A stretch of DNA of 64,000 nucleotides, from positions 186,608 to 250,607 of the forward strand of contig VZRZ01005482.1 in NCBI GenBank assembly GCA_013398175.1, written 5' to 3'. Made by a program: the position numbers and the translations under genes. Each line of letters starts with the position of its first letter. Position 1 is the stretch's first letter. The notes beneath the pieces were generated by a model. It did not search any database and was not told where the DNA came from. It saw nothing but the letters and a program-made list of their open reading frames with translations. This document shows, piece after piece, positions 20,750 through 33,100 of this stretch. The DNA is from Climacteris rufus. Lineage: Eukaryota > Chordata > Aves > Passeriformes > Climacteridae.

Positions 20750-23635
20750 ATTTATACTGTTCTCTCAATGTATGTAATTAAAATAGTTATACTTCCTGAG
20801 ATCATTAGAGTCATGGAAACGTCAGTCACTGATATAAAGGACCAATTGTAGTTGAGTTCTACAGATTTCTAACCTGACTTTTTTCCTTTTTTTTGCCCCT
20901 CTTGGGACTCTAAGGCACATATATGGCTTGGTGTTTATCCTTTCTAGAGAAGAAGTGACTTCATGCAGGCTGATCTTGAAATTGCAACATGAAGTCATAT
21001 CAGGGAGACTCAAATAATGAATTTGTAATTAACTTGAAAACAACTGAGCTTGTAAGTTTTTAACTGAGTTAATTTCTAAGTAGTCTTTTACTATAGCAAA
21101 GAGAAATTAAATTTATTGCTGAAGAAAAATTACTGTTCTATAAGTCAAAATGTAAAAATCTGTTAGAACATAGTCTCCCAAAAAGAGTTCCTGTTTTCCA
21201 TTATGCATTTGCACAAGGACAAATACATGAGGAAGTGTTTCCAGGTTTAGCATGGCAGGCCTTTAAGAAGGAAGTTGTTTATGTTTAAAGGGTTAGAGTG
21301 GCAAGGCAAGTGAGACACAGCAAAGGCTTTCTGCTTAAGGTGAACCTAGTTCAATTGTGATCTGAGTTATGTTATTACTATTAAGATGAACTGGTCGTGC
21401 AAGCTTTGGGCTAATGATTGTTTGCCATAATTTATGGATATTAGCTGTGAGTTTGGGCTTTCCTGGATTGCACTCTCAATGGGAAGCCTTGTGAGGACAA
21501 CAGACCTTTTTAAAAACATGCCTGCATGTTACACATGCATACACATACAACATGGTTTAGGTAATACATTTTAAAAACTATTATGTATAAATATTGGCGT
21601 ATGTATATATAGAAAATATTTCTTTTAATGTATAGATTGTGACATTTCTTTGTAGGTGAAACAAGAATTATTTTGGTGAAGGTTTAAATATATGATTCTT
21701 AAGAGAACCTTCAGTCATTTTATGGGCCCTCTGCTTTCTTCCTGCTTTTGGAGTTGATTATTAGTAACTGTGAACAGCAGTGGTTTTTTTAAATCTTGAC
21801 TGTTCTGTCTGGGATGCTCTGTTAGGTGGACATGTGTACAGCAACAGGATTGTGAGCTTTGGCAAAAGTGCCCAAGACTGCAGTTTGTTTCTTGTTTAGG
21901 GCAAATCTGAATTTGAAGGCAATAAACCCTGCTAAGTCAAAGGATAATGAATGACAAGGTCATACAATTACACTGTTACAAAATGTTGTCTGACAAGCCA
22001 AATGGAGTTCTGTGACTCCATTCCAAATAGCCTCCACTGAACTAATTTGTAACAAAATCTGCCTTATTTTTGACAGAATTTATCAAGGAAATGTGTAGAT
22101 TTAGCTGTATAAGTGGCATTGGCCATGAGAAGGGGGCATCATGCAGTCAGTCCTTAATTGCTGCATGAATTGAGAATCTGTAGGTCAATTTTCTTGAACC
22201 TGCAGTGGCTTGTACATCTTCACTAAGTAAAAAGTCTTCTTGTGTGTTCTTTGACTCTTGGTGAGTTTTTGGTGTTGTATCCCCAGAATTCTCACTTAGC
22301 TCTGAAAATATATTCAGGGTGCCTGCGCGGGCAGTGGTGATGACTAATAGGTGGTTCTGGACCATATCCCAGATTTGTTACAGACATGAGATCCACATTC
22401 TTTGGGTGGTTTTATTTTTACTTTGGAGAAGTATTTTTACAGGCCAGCCATGTATACCATGATAAGTAACAGCAGAAGGCCAGTGCATAGAAGTTGTGAT
22501 TGGGTTCAGTGCCAGATAGGCTACTTTCTACTGCCTTTGGAAAAGTTGTTGTACATTTCCCCTGACAGATCTGGGAAATGTTGCAGCTGTCTTGGGTTAT
22601 ATCAGTAGAGATAGCTCAAGAAATCCATGGTTGAACATGAAGTTTAAATTTCTAGTGCTGGGCACAGAGCACTGATTCTTATTTTAGAACCTAAGTATGT
22701 ATTTTTTTGTTTAGATTTAGAGAAAGACCTTTGAGTTTAGAGAAGGGTTAGCCCCTTTCAAGCTCTGCCAAAACTTTTTTGGTTTTTTTTTTTGCCTACA
22801 AGGCCAGCACAGGTAGGTGGTTTTAAAGATAGTGATAGAATCCAATTCAAATGTTATTAATTACTATTATATATATTAACATTATATTATTTCCTGTTGC
22901 TGAAATCTGTTATTTCTACCTTGAGCACAGTGGGTATAGCCAAGGGTTCTGTTTGTATGCTGTTAAGTTGCTCTGCCTCTAATACATTAAATGTATGCAG
23001 GCCATCATTATAGACAACTCCTAATTGACATGAAGAAGGCTAATGAAAATTGGTAGTCCTTAGAAACTTTTTAGAAAAAACTGTATTGACTGTGGAAGCT
23101 TCTGGGCCAAACCCTGAATTTTTCCTCATTCTCCAAATTACTGAGCAAATTGATAAAAAGTTTCTAGGCAAAATTTTGGTCTTCCCCCTGACCAATATTT
23201 ATCTGGTATAATTTGTAGAAGACTTCAAGCATCAGGTTTGGTAAATAAGATGTATTCTTGCTCTTCCTTATTTTCACTAGTATTTCTCAAGAATGGACTG
23301 TCCTGATATTATCCAGACTGAAAATTCTTGCTTCAGGAATGGAAGGGATTTGAAAGAGTACAGAGATATTTAAGGAAAGGACCAAAGAAAAGCCTAAAGA
23401 GATACAACTGAGATAGCAGCAGACTTTGGCTATGAATCCTTCTCCAAGGTAGTGGTACAAATGCTCTGGAAAGAGATTACTGGTTCTGGTTATTTTGTGT
23501 GTGGTGGACATAAAGTAGTTGTTGGATAAACAAAAATACTTATCAGTATTAGCATTAAGGAAGCCTGATTTTTATAGGCAATTGTGCCTCTGCTTAGACT
23601 ACAAGCTATAATCGAAGTTGGTATAATACAGTGTT
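20750..23635. other. Intergenic sequence after GPAT3
   Basis: AT-rich DNA without recognisable genes. It may include an extended GPAT3 3' UTR up to the AATAAA at 21921. An AT-only stretch near 22855-22890 is simple sequence. Confidence 0.6.
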
Positions 23636-24150
23636 ACCATAGAATGGTTTGTGTTGGAAGGGACCTTTAAAGGCCATCCAGTCCAACGCTGCTGCAGTGA
23701 GCAGGGACATCTTCAACCAGACCAGGTTACTCAGAACCTGTCCACTCTGACCTCAAATGTTTCCAGGGATGGGACATCTCCCACCACTCTGGGCAACCTG
23801 TGTCAGCATTTCAGTACCCTCATTGTGTAAAAATTAATCCCTGTATCTAGTCTGAATCTACCTTTTAGCTTAAAACCATTACCCCATGTACTATCTCTAC
23901 AGACCCTACTAAAAATCTGTTCCCATCCTTCATGTAAGCCCCCTACAAATACTAAAAGGCCACAACAGAGTTTCCCTGTGACCACTTGTTGAGCTTGTTC
24001 AGGTCCCTCTGAGTGCAGCCCATCAGCACCCCTCTGCTTGGTGTCATCACAAATGTGCTGGGGGTGCACTGGATCCTCCTGTCACTGATGAAGTTAAACA
24101 GTGCTAGTCCCAGTGCAGCCCCCTGAGGGACACCACTGCAGCATGCTGTA
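23636..24150 (-). mobile_element. CR1 LINE fragment with internal deletion
   Basis: The CR1 3' octamer catagaat (plus-strand view) starts the element at 23638. On the minus strand there is a reverse-transcriptase palm fragment with SGVPQG at 24137-24120 and, after a frame change, the catalytic-region remnant CDDTK near 24051-24037. The sequence then jumps, at about 23960-23975, to the ORF2 C-terminus (GNGFKLK, GRFRLD) and the 3' UTR. The region between palm and C-terminus is missing and the frames are broken, so this is an old, internally deleted, inactive copy. Confidence 0.85.
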
Positions 24151-25370
24151 TGTGCTGCAGCATACACAGCCTGACTGAACCCTGTGTGAGTATGTGCAGT
24201 TTAGGGACTAGAGAGCTGCTGAAAATCTTGGGCATTTTTGATTTTTACTTGTGTGACAAACTGGCTGTTCAAGCCCAGCAGTGGGAGTGAATTCTTTGAT
24301 CTTGGCACAGGTGTTTTTGGGCACTGCTACTCCTAAGAATGTGTCCATGCTATTACCAACTCTTGATTTGTTCCCACCCAAAACGGCTTTTGTTTCACTG
24401 AAATGAGCATAATAAAAAAGGCAGAAATGTGACCTCAAGACTCTAGATACAGACTTGAATGATTAGTCACTGTCTCCATCTTTTTATTAAATTTTTCTGA
24501 GGCTCTCCGTCCCCCCCCACCCCCCCTGATTTTCTGGTTAAAATCCATACAAATGAAATACAGGCACAGTCAGTAAATAGTAATGAAAAGGTAAATTCAT
24601 TTTGCAAAGGAGCCAGTGCATGTGAGACATCATCTGGAATGATGATGATTTTTTTTTTTGCACAGGTCACAAAGCTATTACAGTCTTTTAAAATTAATAT
24701 CTGGCTTTTAGGCTCTATGATGGTTTGTGTGACCTCTTCTTACCCTTTGACTAATAAGAAAAACTATGTTGTTTTAAAATAAAAGACAGACATAAGATAT
24801 GATAATTGTATGGATAAGGCTCATACTTCTGTTAAAAAGCATGGAATGGGAAAGTGCTTGGCTCTGTTTTCCAAGCTGTGACCACCTTTGGGGCAGGGAG
24901 GTATGCATTTATATCTGAGCTTCAGCAGAGCTGCCCTGCAGCTTGGGGAGGAGGCAGAGAAAATCTCCTTGCCAGCTTCTTCTGTAGGCCAGGCATGGCA
25001 CAGGGATGGAAACTCGGCTAGAGGTGGCCAGATTGCTGTTTGCACATCTGTGGTGGGAAGGGCTGCCTGCCCTGGACCTGGCCTCACTGAGTTCCAGGCT
25101 GTTTCCAGCATTCCCATCAGTGGCAGTGACTGTGCTATGGTAGTGTACAATTCAAAGGCTGGACTGTCTCCAATTTTTTTCTCGCACACCAGATGATGTT
25201 CTGTGCACACATGTTCTTGGAGACCTAATTTGTAGGGATTTTGATTTCAGAGAGAGCCTCAGGGATTGATAACCCTTAATGTCTGTGAATTCCTCTGTCG
25301 TACGATGGCTTAACACTGTTCCACCAGTGTAACTTGGTTCATTTTACTGGAGTCATGCCAATTCTTAAGG
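24151..25370. other. Intergenic sequence between CR1 fragments
   Basis: The part 24867-25200 is more GC-rich and open on both strands for about 100-130 codons, but neither translation shows a domain I recognise and there are no flanking splice signals that fit. No gene is called. Confidence 0.55.
24511..24526 (-). repeat. C8AC7 tract, possible G-quadruplex on minus strand
   Basis: Eight C, one A and seven C in a row. The minus strand can be split into four G-runs of at least three with one-base loops, the pattern of a stable G-quadruplex. No gene is nearby. Confidence 0.6.
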
Positions 25371-25520
25371 AATCATGGAATTACAGAATGCTTTTGGGTT
25401 GGAAGCAACCTTAAAGATCATTGAGTTTCAACCCCCTGCCGTGGGCATCTTCCAGTAGTCCAGGTTGCTCAAAGCCTCATCCGACCTGGTCTTGAGTACT
25501 TCCAGGAAAAGGGTATCCAT
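25371..25520 (-). mobile_element. CR1 LINE 3' end, short fragment
   Basis: Starting at aatcatggaattacagaat (degraded CR1 octamers), the stretch gggttggaagcaacc and the following attgagtttcaaccccctg match the CR1 3' UTR in minus orientation. It includes the usual taggttgctcaaagcc-like and acctggtcttga segments. Only about 150 bp remain, without coding sequence. The inner boundary is approximate. Confidence 0.85.
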
Positions 25521-28500
25521 CCAGGATGAGGAATGGATCTCGGGAGTGAGGTTTTTAGCTCTACCTTGAATACATGTCCTATCTCAATACTTTAGCTTTT
25601 AATTCCAGAGATGTCTCATGTAAAAGCAAGTTGTATGGAAGCCCAAAGGAAATTTGCTTTGGATCTCTGAGGCCCTCACCTTAATCCAGCCACACGGCAG
25701 GAAAGAAATTTCCATGTCAAGCAGCCCCATCTCTCAGCTGATGACTGCATGAAGGTTTATTGGGTTTTGTAGCTTGGTTTTTTGTTGGTTTAGGTAGTGG
25801 ACTTTTTTTGACCCAGTGCTGAGCTAGTATGGGTGTGGGGGACTTGTGCCTCTTATAGTGAAGTCTTCCTTGATTTTCTTGGAGTTTTAAGTAAAGGGCT
25901 TCTTGGCAGAGCACTGCTACCCTCAGTTCAGGGCCCTGTGTTGGTGTCAGGCTAGGCATGCCAAAACTTTGTGCCTGTGAAGTGACTTGTTGGCATGAGT
26001 CAGAGCTTTACTGGGCAGCAGAGTGGGTTTTTGTGTGTGCTTTTCTCATCAGGACTTTCCACTTTTGTGTTTGTAATTTGTTTGTTGTAACCTAGTTTTT
26101 ATTTTGTTTTTTTAATGTTCTCTGGCTGCACAGTTTCACACGGGACGTTTGAGAAAGTTCTGTCACTGAAGGGTGATGTCTGTCTGTATTTTCAGCTTTG
26201 ATTGTCTCATATTGCATACCTGTGGGCTCTATCTTTTTACCTCCATTCCCGTACAGTAGCAAGTCACTGTCTCCTGCAGTTAGTTGCGAAGAAGAAGGAT
26301 GAGGTTTGTCCTGTGTTCTCACTTCATCCTGGGATAATGGATTAGTCCAGATGCTTGACAGCATTGCATAAAGTAAGCGTGATAGAGTGTAAGCCCATGT
26401 GGGGACAGCTCTGGCACAAAACAACCCTTGCATGGCATACTCTGATTTTCTTCCTTATGCTTCATCTTGTGCAACGGTTCCACTTAATTATTGTACTGGG
26501 GAAGTCAGCTGCCTGGGCAGGGATTAATCCTTTCCAACAATTGCAATCAAACTTCCACTTGTGCACTCGACTCCTAAGGCTGGGTTCGTGCTCAGGGAAA
26601 GGGATGGGAATTCAGAAGCATGAGCTCTTGAGAGCAGCAGAAATTTCTTCCTTGTCCTGTTCAACAATAGTGACACTACTTAGTGGGGAGGGAGGGCAAC
26701 AGTGTTGCTTAGGAGGTCATCAATCCTCAAGTTTGCCATATGGAGAAACCAGTGACCAACTGAAGTCCCAAGGACACCTCTTTGTTTAGCTGGGCTGGTC
26801 TAGGGTAAAAGTTAAATGTATTTTCTGAGGTTTTGGGGAGGAGTTGGGGGGGAATGGAGGGTATTTAGGCTTTTAGGGTTGTTAAGTGGCTGGTGGATAT
26901 TAATGAAATGCTTTTTGGGTTGCCTAAAAAAACGTGTCTTAATCTTTAGGTGCCAAAAGACCTTTGAAAATTGTCCTTGATATCTTGAGAAAGGTAATGC
27001 CCAAATGTAAATCTTCAATCTTAAGAAGTTCAGAAGCCGCACAGGCTTGGACTGCCTCTGTGAAACTAGAGATAACACAGGAATTAAAAAGAAGACATGA
27101 CTGTGAAGAGAGTGCAGTTATGGCTTTTGGAATAACTTGCTGTTCAGGAAATGTAGTGCTGAAGGCTAAGTTTGTACTCATCTCTGTATGTTTTGGAGCT
27201 GTGCAGTGTGGTTTTATGACCATCTCAACATGCACCAAAGGGGCAAAATCTTTGCTTGTGTTCAAGCTTGATAAGTTGTCCTTGCAATTTTGAATGTGTT
27301 CTGATCAGGATTCAGCTCTGCTCCCAGTCAGTGCAGGGCTTACTGTGTTTCCAAGGAGTTCCAAATAAACCCTGAGGATGGCAGGAGTGTTTGTGTGGCA
27401 TCCCTGCTCCTCCCTTGAAATCTCACTTGTTTATCTCCTCAAGAAAACTCTGGGGAGTTGATCCTCAGGGCTATCTCAAGTCTAGGACTTCCATTTTCCG
27501 TAGCCATGCTGACTTCTGGTCCTTAAGTTACTTGAACAGGATGTTTGCTGCTGTGTGTGCAGAGGCTTCTGAAGCACACTGAGAGGGCTGCAGGGTTTGG
27601 CAAAAGGGCTGAGACTTAACTTCCACCCAGAGTGGCATCACTGTCATGTTGTTAGTAGTGTAAAGATTAAGGTTAGATATATGTGTGTGCTCACTTGAAA
27701 CAACTAACCAGCCAGTTTTTTTGGGTTTGTTGCTATCCTTGGGATTTTCTATCATTAAGGTGGACTTCTTCTTGTCTGCTGTTATGTTCTGGCTGTGGAA
27801 CTTCTTTTTCTGTAGGCTTAAAAAAAAGAGAGAGATCAGTAACAGATAAAGAATCAGGTTGCTTCTATATGTCATTGTGGTCCTTTAAGAAGATGGACTC
27901 TGCAGGGAGAAAAGTGAGCCATTAAGAAGATTGCTGTTTAAATTGGTTGTGACCCAGAGAGAAAGCAGAAGAAATACATCCCAGGATGCCACAGGAGAAG
28001 TGCTGTCTCAAGAACGCCCTTGATAGCCCTGAAATTTTTTTGTGGAAATGTGATGACAATTCCAGGAGACCTCTTTACAGCTTAGAGAATTCCCTTACCG
28101 CAATGTCTCAAACAGCGCTCTGTGCATTTTTGTGTGCATCCTGAAATAAAAGTGGATATTTCACACTGTTCTCTTAACAGGAAGGTAATATAAACTCCTA
28201 AGGATACTGTTTCAAGGAGATTATTAGGCTATTGAACATCATGTTACTTTGCACAAGGATTTGCTCATGGTTTTCAAAACTGTCTAAAGAGGATGCTTGT
28301 GAAGTAACGAACAATTCTGTTTCCCTATCTTTTTGCTTTAAATGTTTTAGTTCTAATGCTTTCAGTTCCTGAAGTTAGAGATGTACAGTATTTAAATAGG
28401 AAGATTTATTTTTTTTAATGGCAAAAATGCTAATGCTTGGATTTAGCTTAGAAATCACTGTTAACTAATATGCAAAGAGAGTGAGGGTCAACACTGTTTT

Positions 28501-29919
28501 GGAGCAGCTGGACCCCCAGATTTGGCTTCTCACATGTCTTAGTTATGTGTGTCAAGATTTAAAAATGGTTTGTCTTCCTTACTCTAAGTACAGCATAACT
28601 ATTTTCCTTTTAAAGGTGTTTCAAGAAAAACTCCTTAGCTATAATATGACTAACATAAAAATAACAACAAGAGAAAGAACAGACACAAACTCAAAGCCCC
28701 CAAACACACACAGCCTGAAAGCCTGGGCTACACTGATGTCAAGGTTTCAACTCCAGAGACAAAACTAGAGGCACCCTGATCTTGTAAAAGTTGCATATTT
28801 AATTTTAAATCTTTCTGTAGTTGCTGTTACACAGTTTCCCCCAAGTCTTGGCAGCACTGACAAGTGTGGCAGTAAAGTAAGTATTACATCATAATTTTTA
28901 GGTAGCCAATGCAAAGATGAAGCTGTCTGTCAAAGTTGGCTCTAAGGCCAAGGGTGGAGTCTCACTGTATGGGCAGAAAGTCACTGTGAGAAGGCTTTTG
29001 GCCAAAAATGTCCTTGGGCTGTAGCCAGCAATTTGGGAAGCTCAGACCCTTCAGGTGGCTCCTTGTAAGGAATAATCTTGTCTGTTGTGAGCAAATGATG
29101 GGGAAATTGGTCAGGATGAACAGGACTCAAGAAGGCCAGATTTTTGTGGGCGCATGAGAGTGCGTGAAATTGTGTCTCATGGTCTGGCAGGCAATTGCCC
29201 ACTGCCTGAGTGCTGCAAGGATGTGTGTACAGTCCCTATCAGCACTGTGCCAGTGTGCCTGGGATGACACTGGTAAGAACAAGAGGTTAAAGCAGTTTGT
29301 GGTACAGAAGCCTCTTGTCTCCAGACAGATATGGGCCACACACTGCAGGCCTGAAAATTGTGGCAAACTTTTCCTTCATGATTTGAATTTTCACAGGCAA
29401 GAATCCAAAGCTTCCTGAAATGCTGTGGTTTTGGTTTGGTGGGGGAAAAGCAAGCTCAATTGGAGTGGTGGGTGGGTGTATTCTACTGCCTTATGCTGGT
29501 AGCCAGAATTCTGTTCTGGAGACTCGGAGCTCTCAGTTGTCATTTGAGAAGGTGGGATGTTTAATTGATGTAGCTGGCACTTGAATGAAATCCTTCCTTG
29601 CAATATCATTGTTATTAATATTGTAATTATATCATTATTATATGCTTCTTAAAGTGCCTTTTCCTCTTGATGTAAGATGATGAAAGGTAGGTAGGCTCTC
29701 TGTCTTCTGCAACTTTGTGTGCACCGTTGTTTGTAAATAATACTTTCTGAGACAGGGCTTTCTGCACCTGAAATTCCAGGGCAGAAGGCTGATGGAGAGC
29801 TGCTGTTCGGCACACTTGGTCTCTGCTGCGTTTGCATCCCCTTGCAAACGAGCTGTGAGGAGCTGGTGTATCACAGCACAGGCAGCTAGGTGCCAGCACC
29901 AGCTCACATTTGGTTTGCC
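25521..29919. other. Intergenic sequence without recognised genes
   Basis: Unique-looking DNA with a potential G-quadruplex at 26835-26861 and T- or A-runs. The overlapping open frames near 26900-27290 on both strands have no recognised domain. Nothing else is supported. Confidence 0.55.
26835..26861 (+). repeat. Potential G-quadruplex motif
   Basis: Four G-runs of at least three (26835-26838, 26846-26848, 26850-26852, 26859-26861) are separated by loops of 7, 1 and 6 bases. This fits the usual G3N1-7 pattern. Function is unknown. Confidence 0.5.
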
Positions 29920-30150
29920 TGACGCGTGTCCTCGCCGGCAGTGCCCAAAGCAAGAGCAGCTCGGCTCCGCGGGGCACTATTTGCATACTCTAACGAGATG
30001 GGCTATAATTGGCCTTCATTGATTTTGTTTTCATTGAGCTAAAATAGAGTCAGAGCTTCTTAGGCAAGAAGAGCTGATTGATTTGTGGTAGGATTCAGGA
30101 TTATTCAGTTGAAGGAATAATTAATTATGTTCTTATTTGGTAATTGTCAG
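29920..30150. promoter_or_regulatory. Candidate enhancer with CpG cluster, octamer and PBX sites
   Basis: A small CpG cluster (gacgcgtg, ctcgccgg, ctcggctccgcgg, 29921-29972) stands out in CpG-poor DNA. It is followed by a perfect POU octamer ATTTGCAT at 29979-29986, SOX-like cattg at 30017, the PBX/HOX site TGATTGAT at 30075-30082, a RUNX-like TGTGGT at 30084-30089, and a homeodomain-rich aattaatta. The density and retained CpGs suggest a constrained, unmethylated regulatory element. No conservation data were available, so this is inference. Confidence 0.35.
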
Positions 30151-33100
30151 GGTCCAAGTTTACTCTTACCTTTCAAGTAGACACTGCTAAATTTGCTCTC
30201 TAGACTGTCTCTCTCCTTTTAAAAGCTGGGATAAGGTGCCAACATGCAGAAGACAGTTCACAGGAAACACTCAAGTCGTTTCCTTCTCTATCCTTTCATT
30301 ACCACTTCTTTTTGTCCCTGCACTATCTCCCTGCTTATCCATATGCATGACATCCTTCTTTCCGGGTCTTAATTGATCAGCTCTATTCTCTGGCAATTTT
30401 CTTTTAAACATTTCCAAGAAAACACTTTTTTAACTGAAAGTTGGAAAACAAAGGAAAAATAATTGCTTACTTGAGAAAACTATGGTGGTAACCTGCTGTT
30501 AAGACTTTTATGATTTTTTTTTTTTTTTATTTTCACTCAAGCTGTTGCCCAAAAGAAATGTTTTCATGTGTTGAAGAAATACACCTGCAAAGCTCAGGAG
30601 CTGGGGGGTGTTGACTGTGTGCTGTTAAACACTCATAAACTTGAAACACTGGAGATGTGTGTGAGTGATGGTCTTGCTGAAAGTGGAAACTTGTCCTTCC
30701 TTGTGCTTTTCTCAGGAAGTATCCATTTAATTAAACATTAGCACTGTGTGAGCAGACAGTGCTGTACAGCAGATTTTATGAGCTATTTCTGTAGAGTTGA
30801 AAGCAAGGTTATAATGGCCACATATAGCAAGGTTAGCATTGGCACACATGGAACAAAGATGATGTTTAGTGAATTTTCTCCTTGTGCTTGCAGCATAACA
30901 TGGTGGTAACCTTTGCTAGTGCTTTTTAAGTGGTGGATCTTATTACAAATATAATGTTAAATACTAATGAATTGAGTCCGGGTGGTTTCTGTGCTGCTGC
31001 CAGGAATGCAGTGCTCAGTAAATACCTTGCACCAAGCAAGTAAATGACAAAGGAACTCCCTGGGCAAACAACAACCAAATGCAAGGGATCATTCTTTGTA
31101 ACAAATTAGTTCTTAAACAGAAGGGTCTTCCACCAGCTTCACCGGATGAAAACTCCTGGCTCAATGAGGGCACTGAAGTGGACACGATTGCCATTAGTAA
31201 GTAGGACACAACCCCTGAGCGGCCTCAAGTCCTCTGCGGTATGTGAGTTGTAGGGGTGGGAAAACCAGAAGAGAAAATTACTGAAGAAGTAATAGGGGGA
31301 GAGGTTGTTGGCCCCAAGTAAAGGGACAAGGCAGCAGCTTTGGCCTTTCCTGGGCAGGTGAAGCCAAACGGTGCAGGCTGGCTCCTGGCCACTCACTGCC
31401 CACTATACTGGGAGAGAAGCAGCACCACCACAACTATTTTTTCTGAAGCACACACGTGGACAGTACTGTTGTTCAGATGGAGAAGCTTCCTCTAGACCCT
31501 TAGTTTGGAGATGTTCAGAGGAATGACGTTGGCTCTGAGGATGCTGCCTCTGCATGAGAGTTGGTGGAAATGCTATGGAAACTGCCATGGAAGACCTGCA
31601 AAGTTCCTTTACTAATGTGCTTTGCAGGAAAGAATTAAATGTGGAAGAAACTTAGCAAAAATGCTGTGTGAGAACTCAGCTGTGTTAAGATTTTTCTTTT
31701 CTTCCCCCTTAATTTCCAAGGAAAAGCAGGAGAAACAATGCAGAAAAATCTTCCCAGTCATCAGGTTCCTAAAAAAAAAAAAAAGAGAGCGACAGGAAGA
31801 AAGTAGATTCTGAAGTTTTGTTGCTGTTGTTCTTCATTTTGGAAGAAAGGTTTTGTTTGTTTTGATTTTGAGATCTCTTATTTAGAAAAGCTGGAGCAGA
31901 TTTCTTTGGAAAATATCATTCCTACTCTTTTACAATTCCCAGGTGTGAGTAAACTTCTTTAGTCCTACTGCATGGAAGGGGCTCTCACAGGGTGGGACAA
32001 CTGGAGGCAAGCTTCTTTAAGCTGATGTCTGAATGGATTTTGAATGCCATTCTCCATCTGAAGAGTTTCCCAAACTGGCAAAGTCACAGATACATAGGAT
32101 CTGGGACACTCAGTAGCTTTATAAGCTACTGTATCCTGCTGTGCTGAGCAGCAATCTCTGGATACAGTAAACCCTGTTTCCAAGCCCTATGGTCTCTGTA
32201 GATCTCTGAGATTAAAACCTCTTATTTCCTTGCTTGCTATCTCACTTTTTGATTAAATCAGCTTTTGCCATTCAGTAATTACACATACCTAGCCCCAGTG
32301 TCTGCCTTGCCCTGGCATGAAGGGTCCCAGACCTGCTGTTTTTTGGCCTGCGCAGCAACTTTCATGTTAGAAACTGTGCTTTGACTGGGAAACGAGGTTC
32401 TGTGGGAGGCCATGGAGGTTGGAGACTGGAAGAAAGGAGGTTTAGGTGGCAAAACAAAGCAGGAGAAACAGTGTGTGATCTTAGGGTGGTGAATCAGTGT
32501 CTGCACAGCCCAGCATGTTCCTTTGACTTGGACACTCCCATTACATCATCTAAGTTGTTCTCTAAATAATGCTTTATATTACTCTGGATGGTCCTGTTTT
32601 GAGAGCTTATAAGGTCACAGGCTTCACCCTTTCCATAGAGTTGCTTTTCCTCTTCCCTTTGCTGCTGCCCTCTTTTAAGGAACAGAGACACATTGAATGA
32701 CCCTTTTTTCCCTCCCTGTAGAATCTTCCTTGGTGAAGTTGAGATGCTTCATCGTAAAATACCTATTTGCTAAAAAAGTGAGTGGGTGCACCGTAGCACA
32801 AGACAGTTAGCACCACTTTGTGTCTGAGTGCTTTCCAGTGAGGAATTAACTCACACATGTGCCTCCTGGGATTTCTGTGATTTGTGCTGCCATCTTGCTA
32901 TTTGTCCTGTGTCAGAGTTCACTGATATTTCAGAGCAGGGAAGGCAGGAGCTGGGATATTTCACACATGCTCTTTCCAGGCTTTCATTTCCTAGGAGCCT
33001 GAAGGCTCCTGCCTCAGTCAGTTTACTGAAGGCAGCTTTCTCCACTGCATATGCATCTCTTGGATTGAATTCTTGTGTATTTTTGCCTTGGGACAGAGGT

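Noticed and set aside
22855..22890. AT-rich run as a promoter TATA region
   Set aside because: It is simple sequence with no initiator, CpG context or downstream gene.
24821..25210. 129-codon minus frame overlapping a 102-codon plus frame
   Set aside because: Both strands are open simply because stop codons are scarce in this GC-richer segment. No homology recognised.
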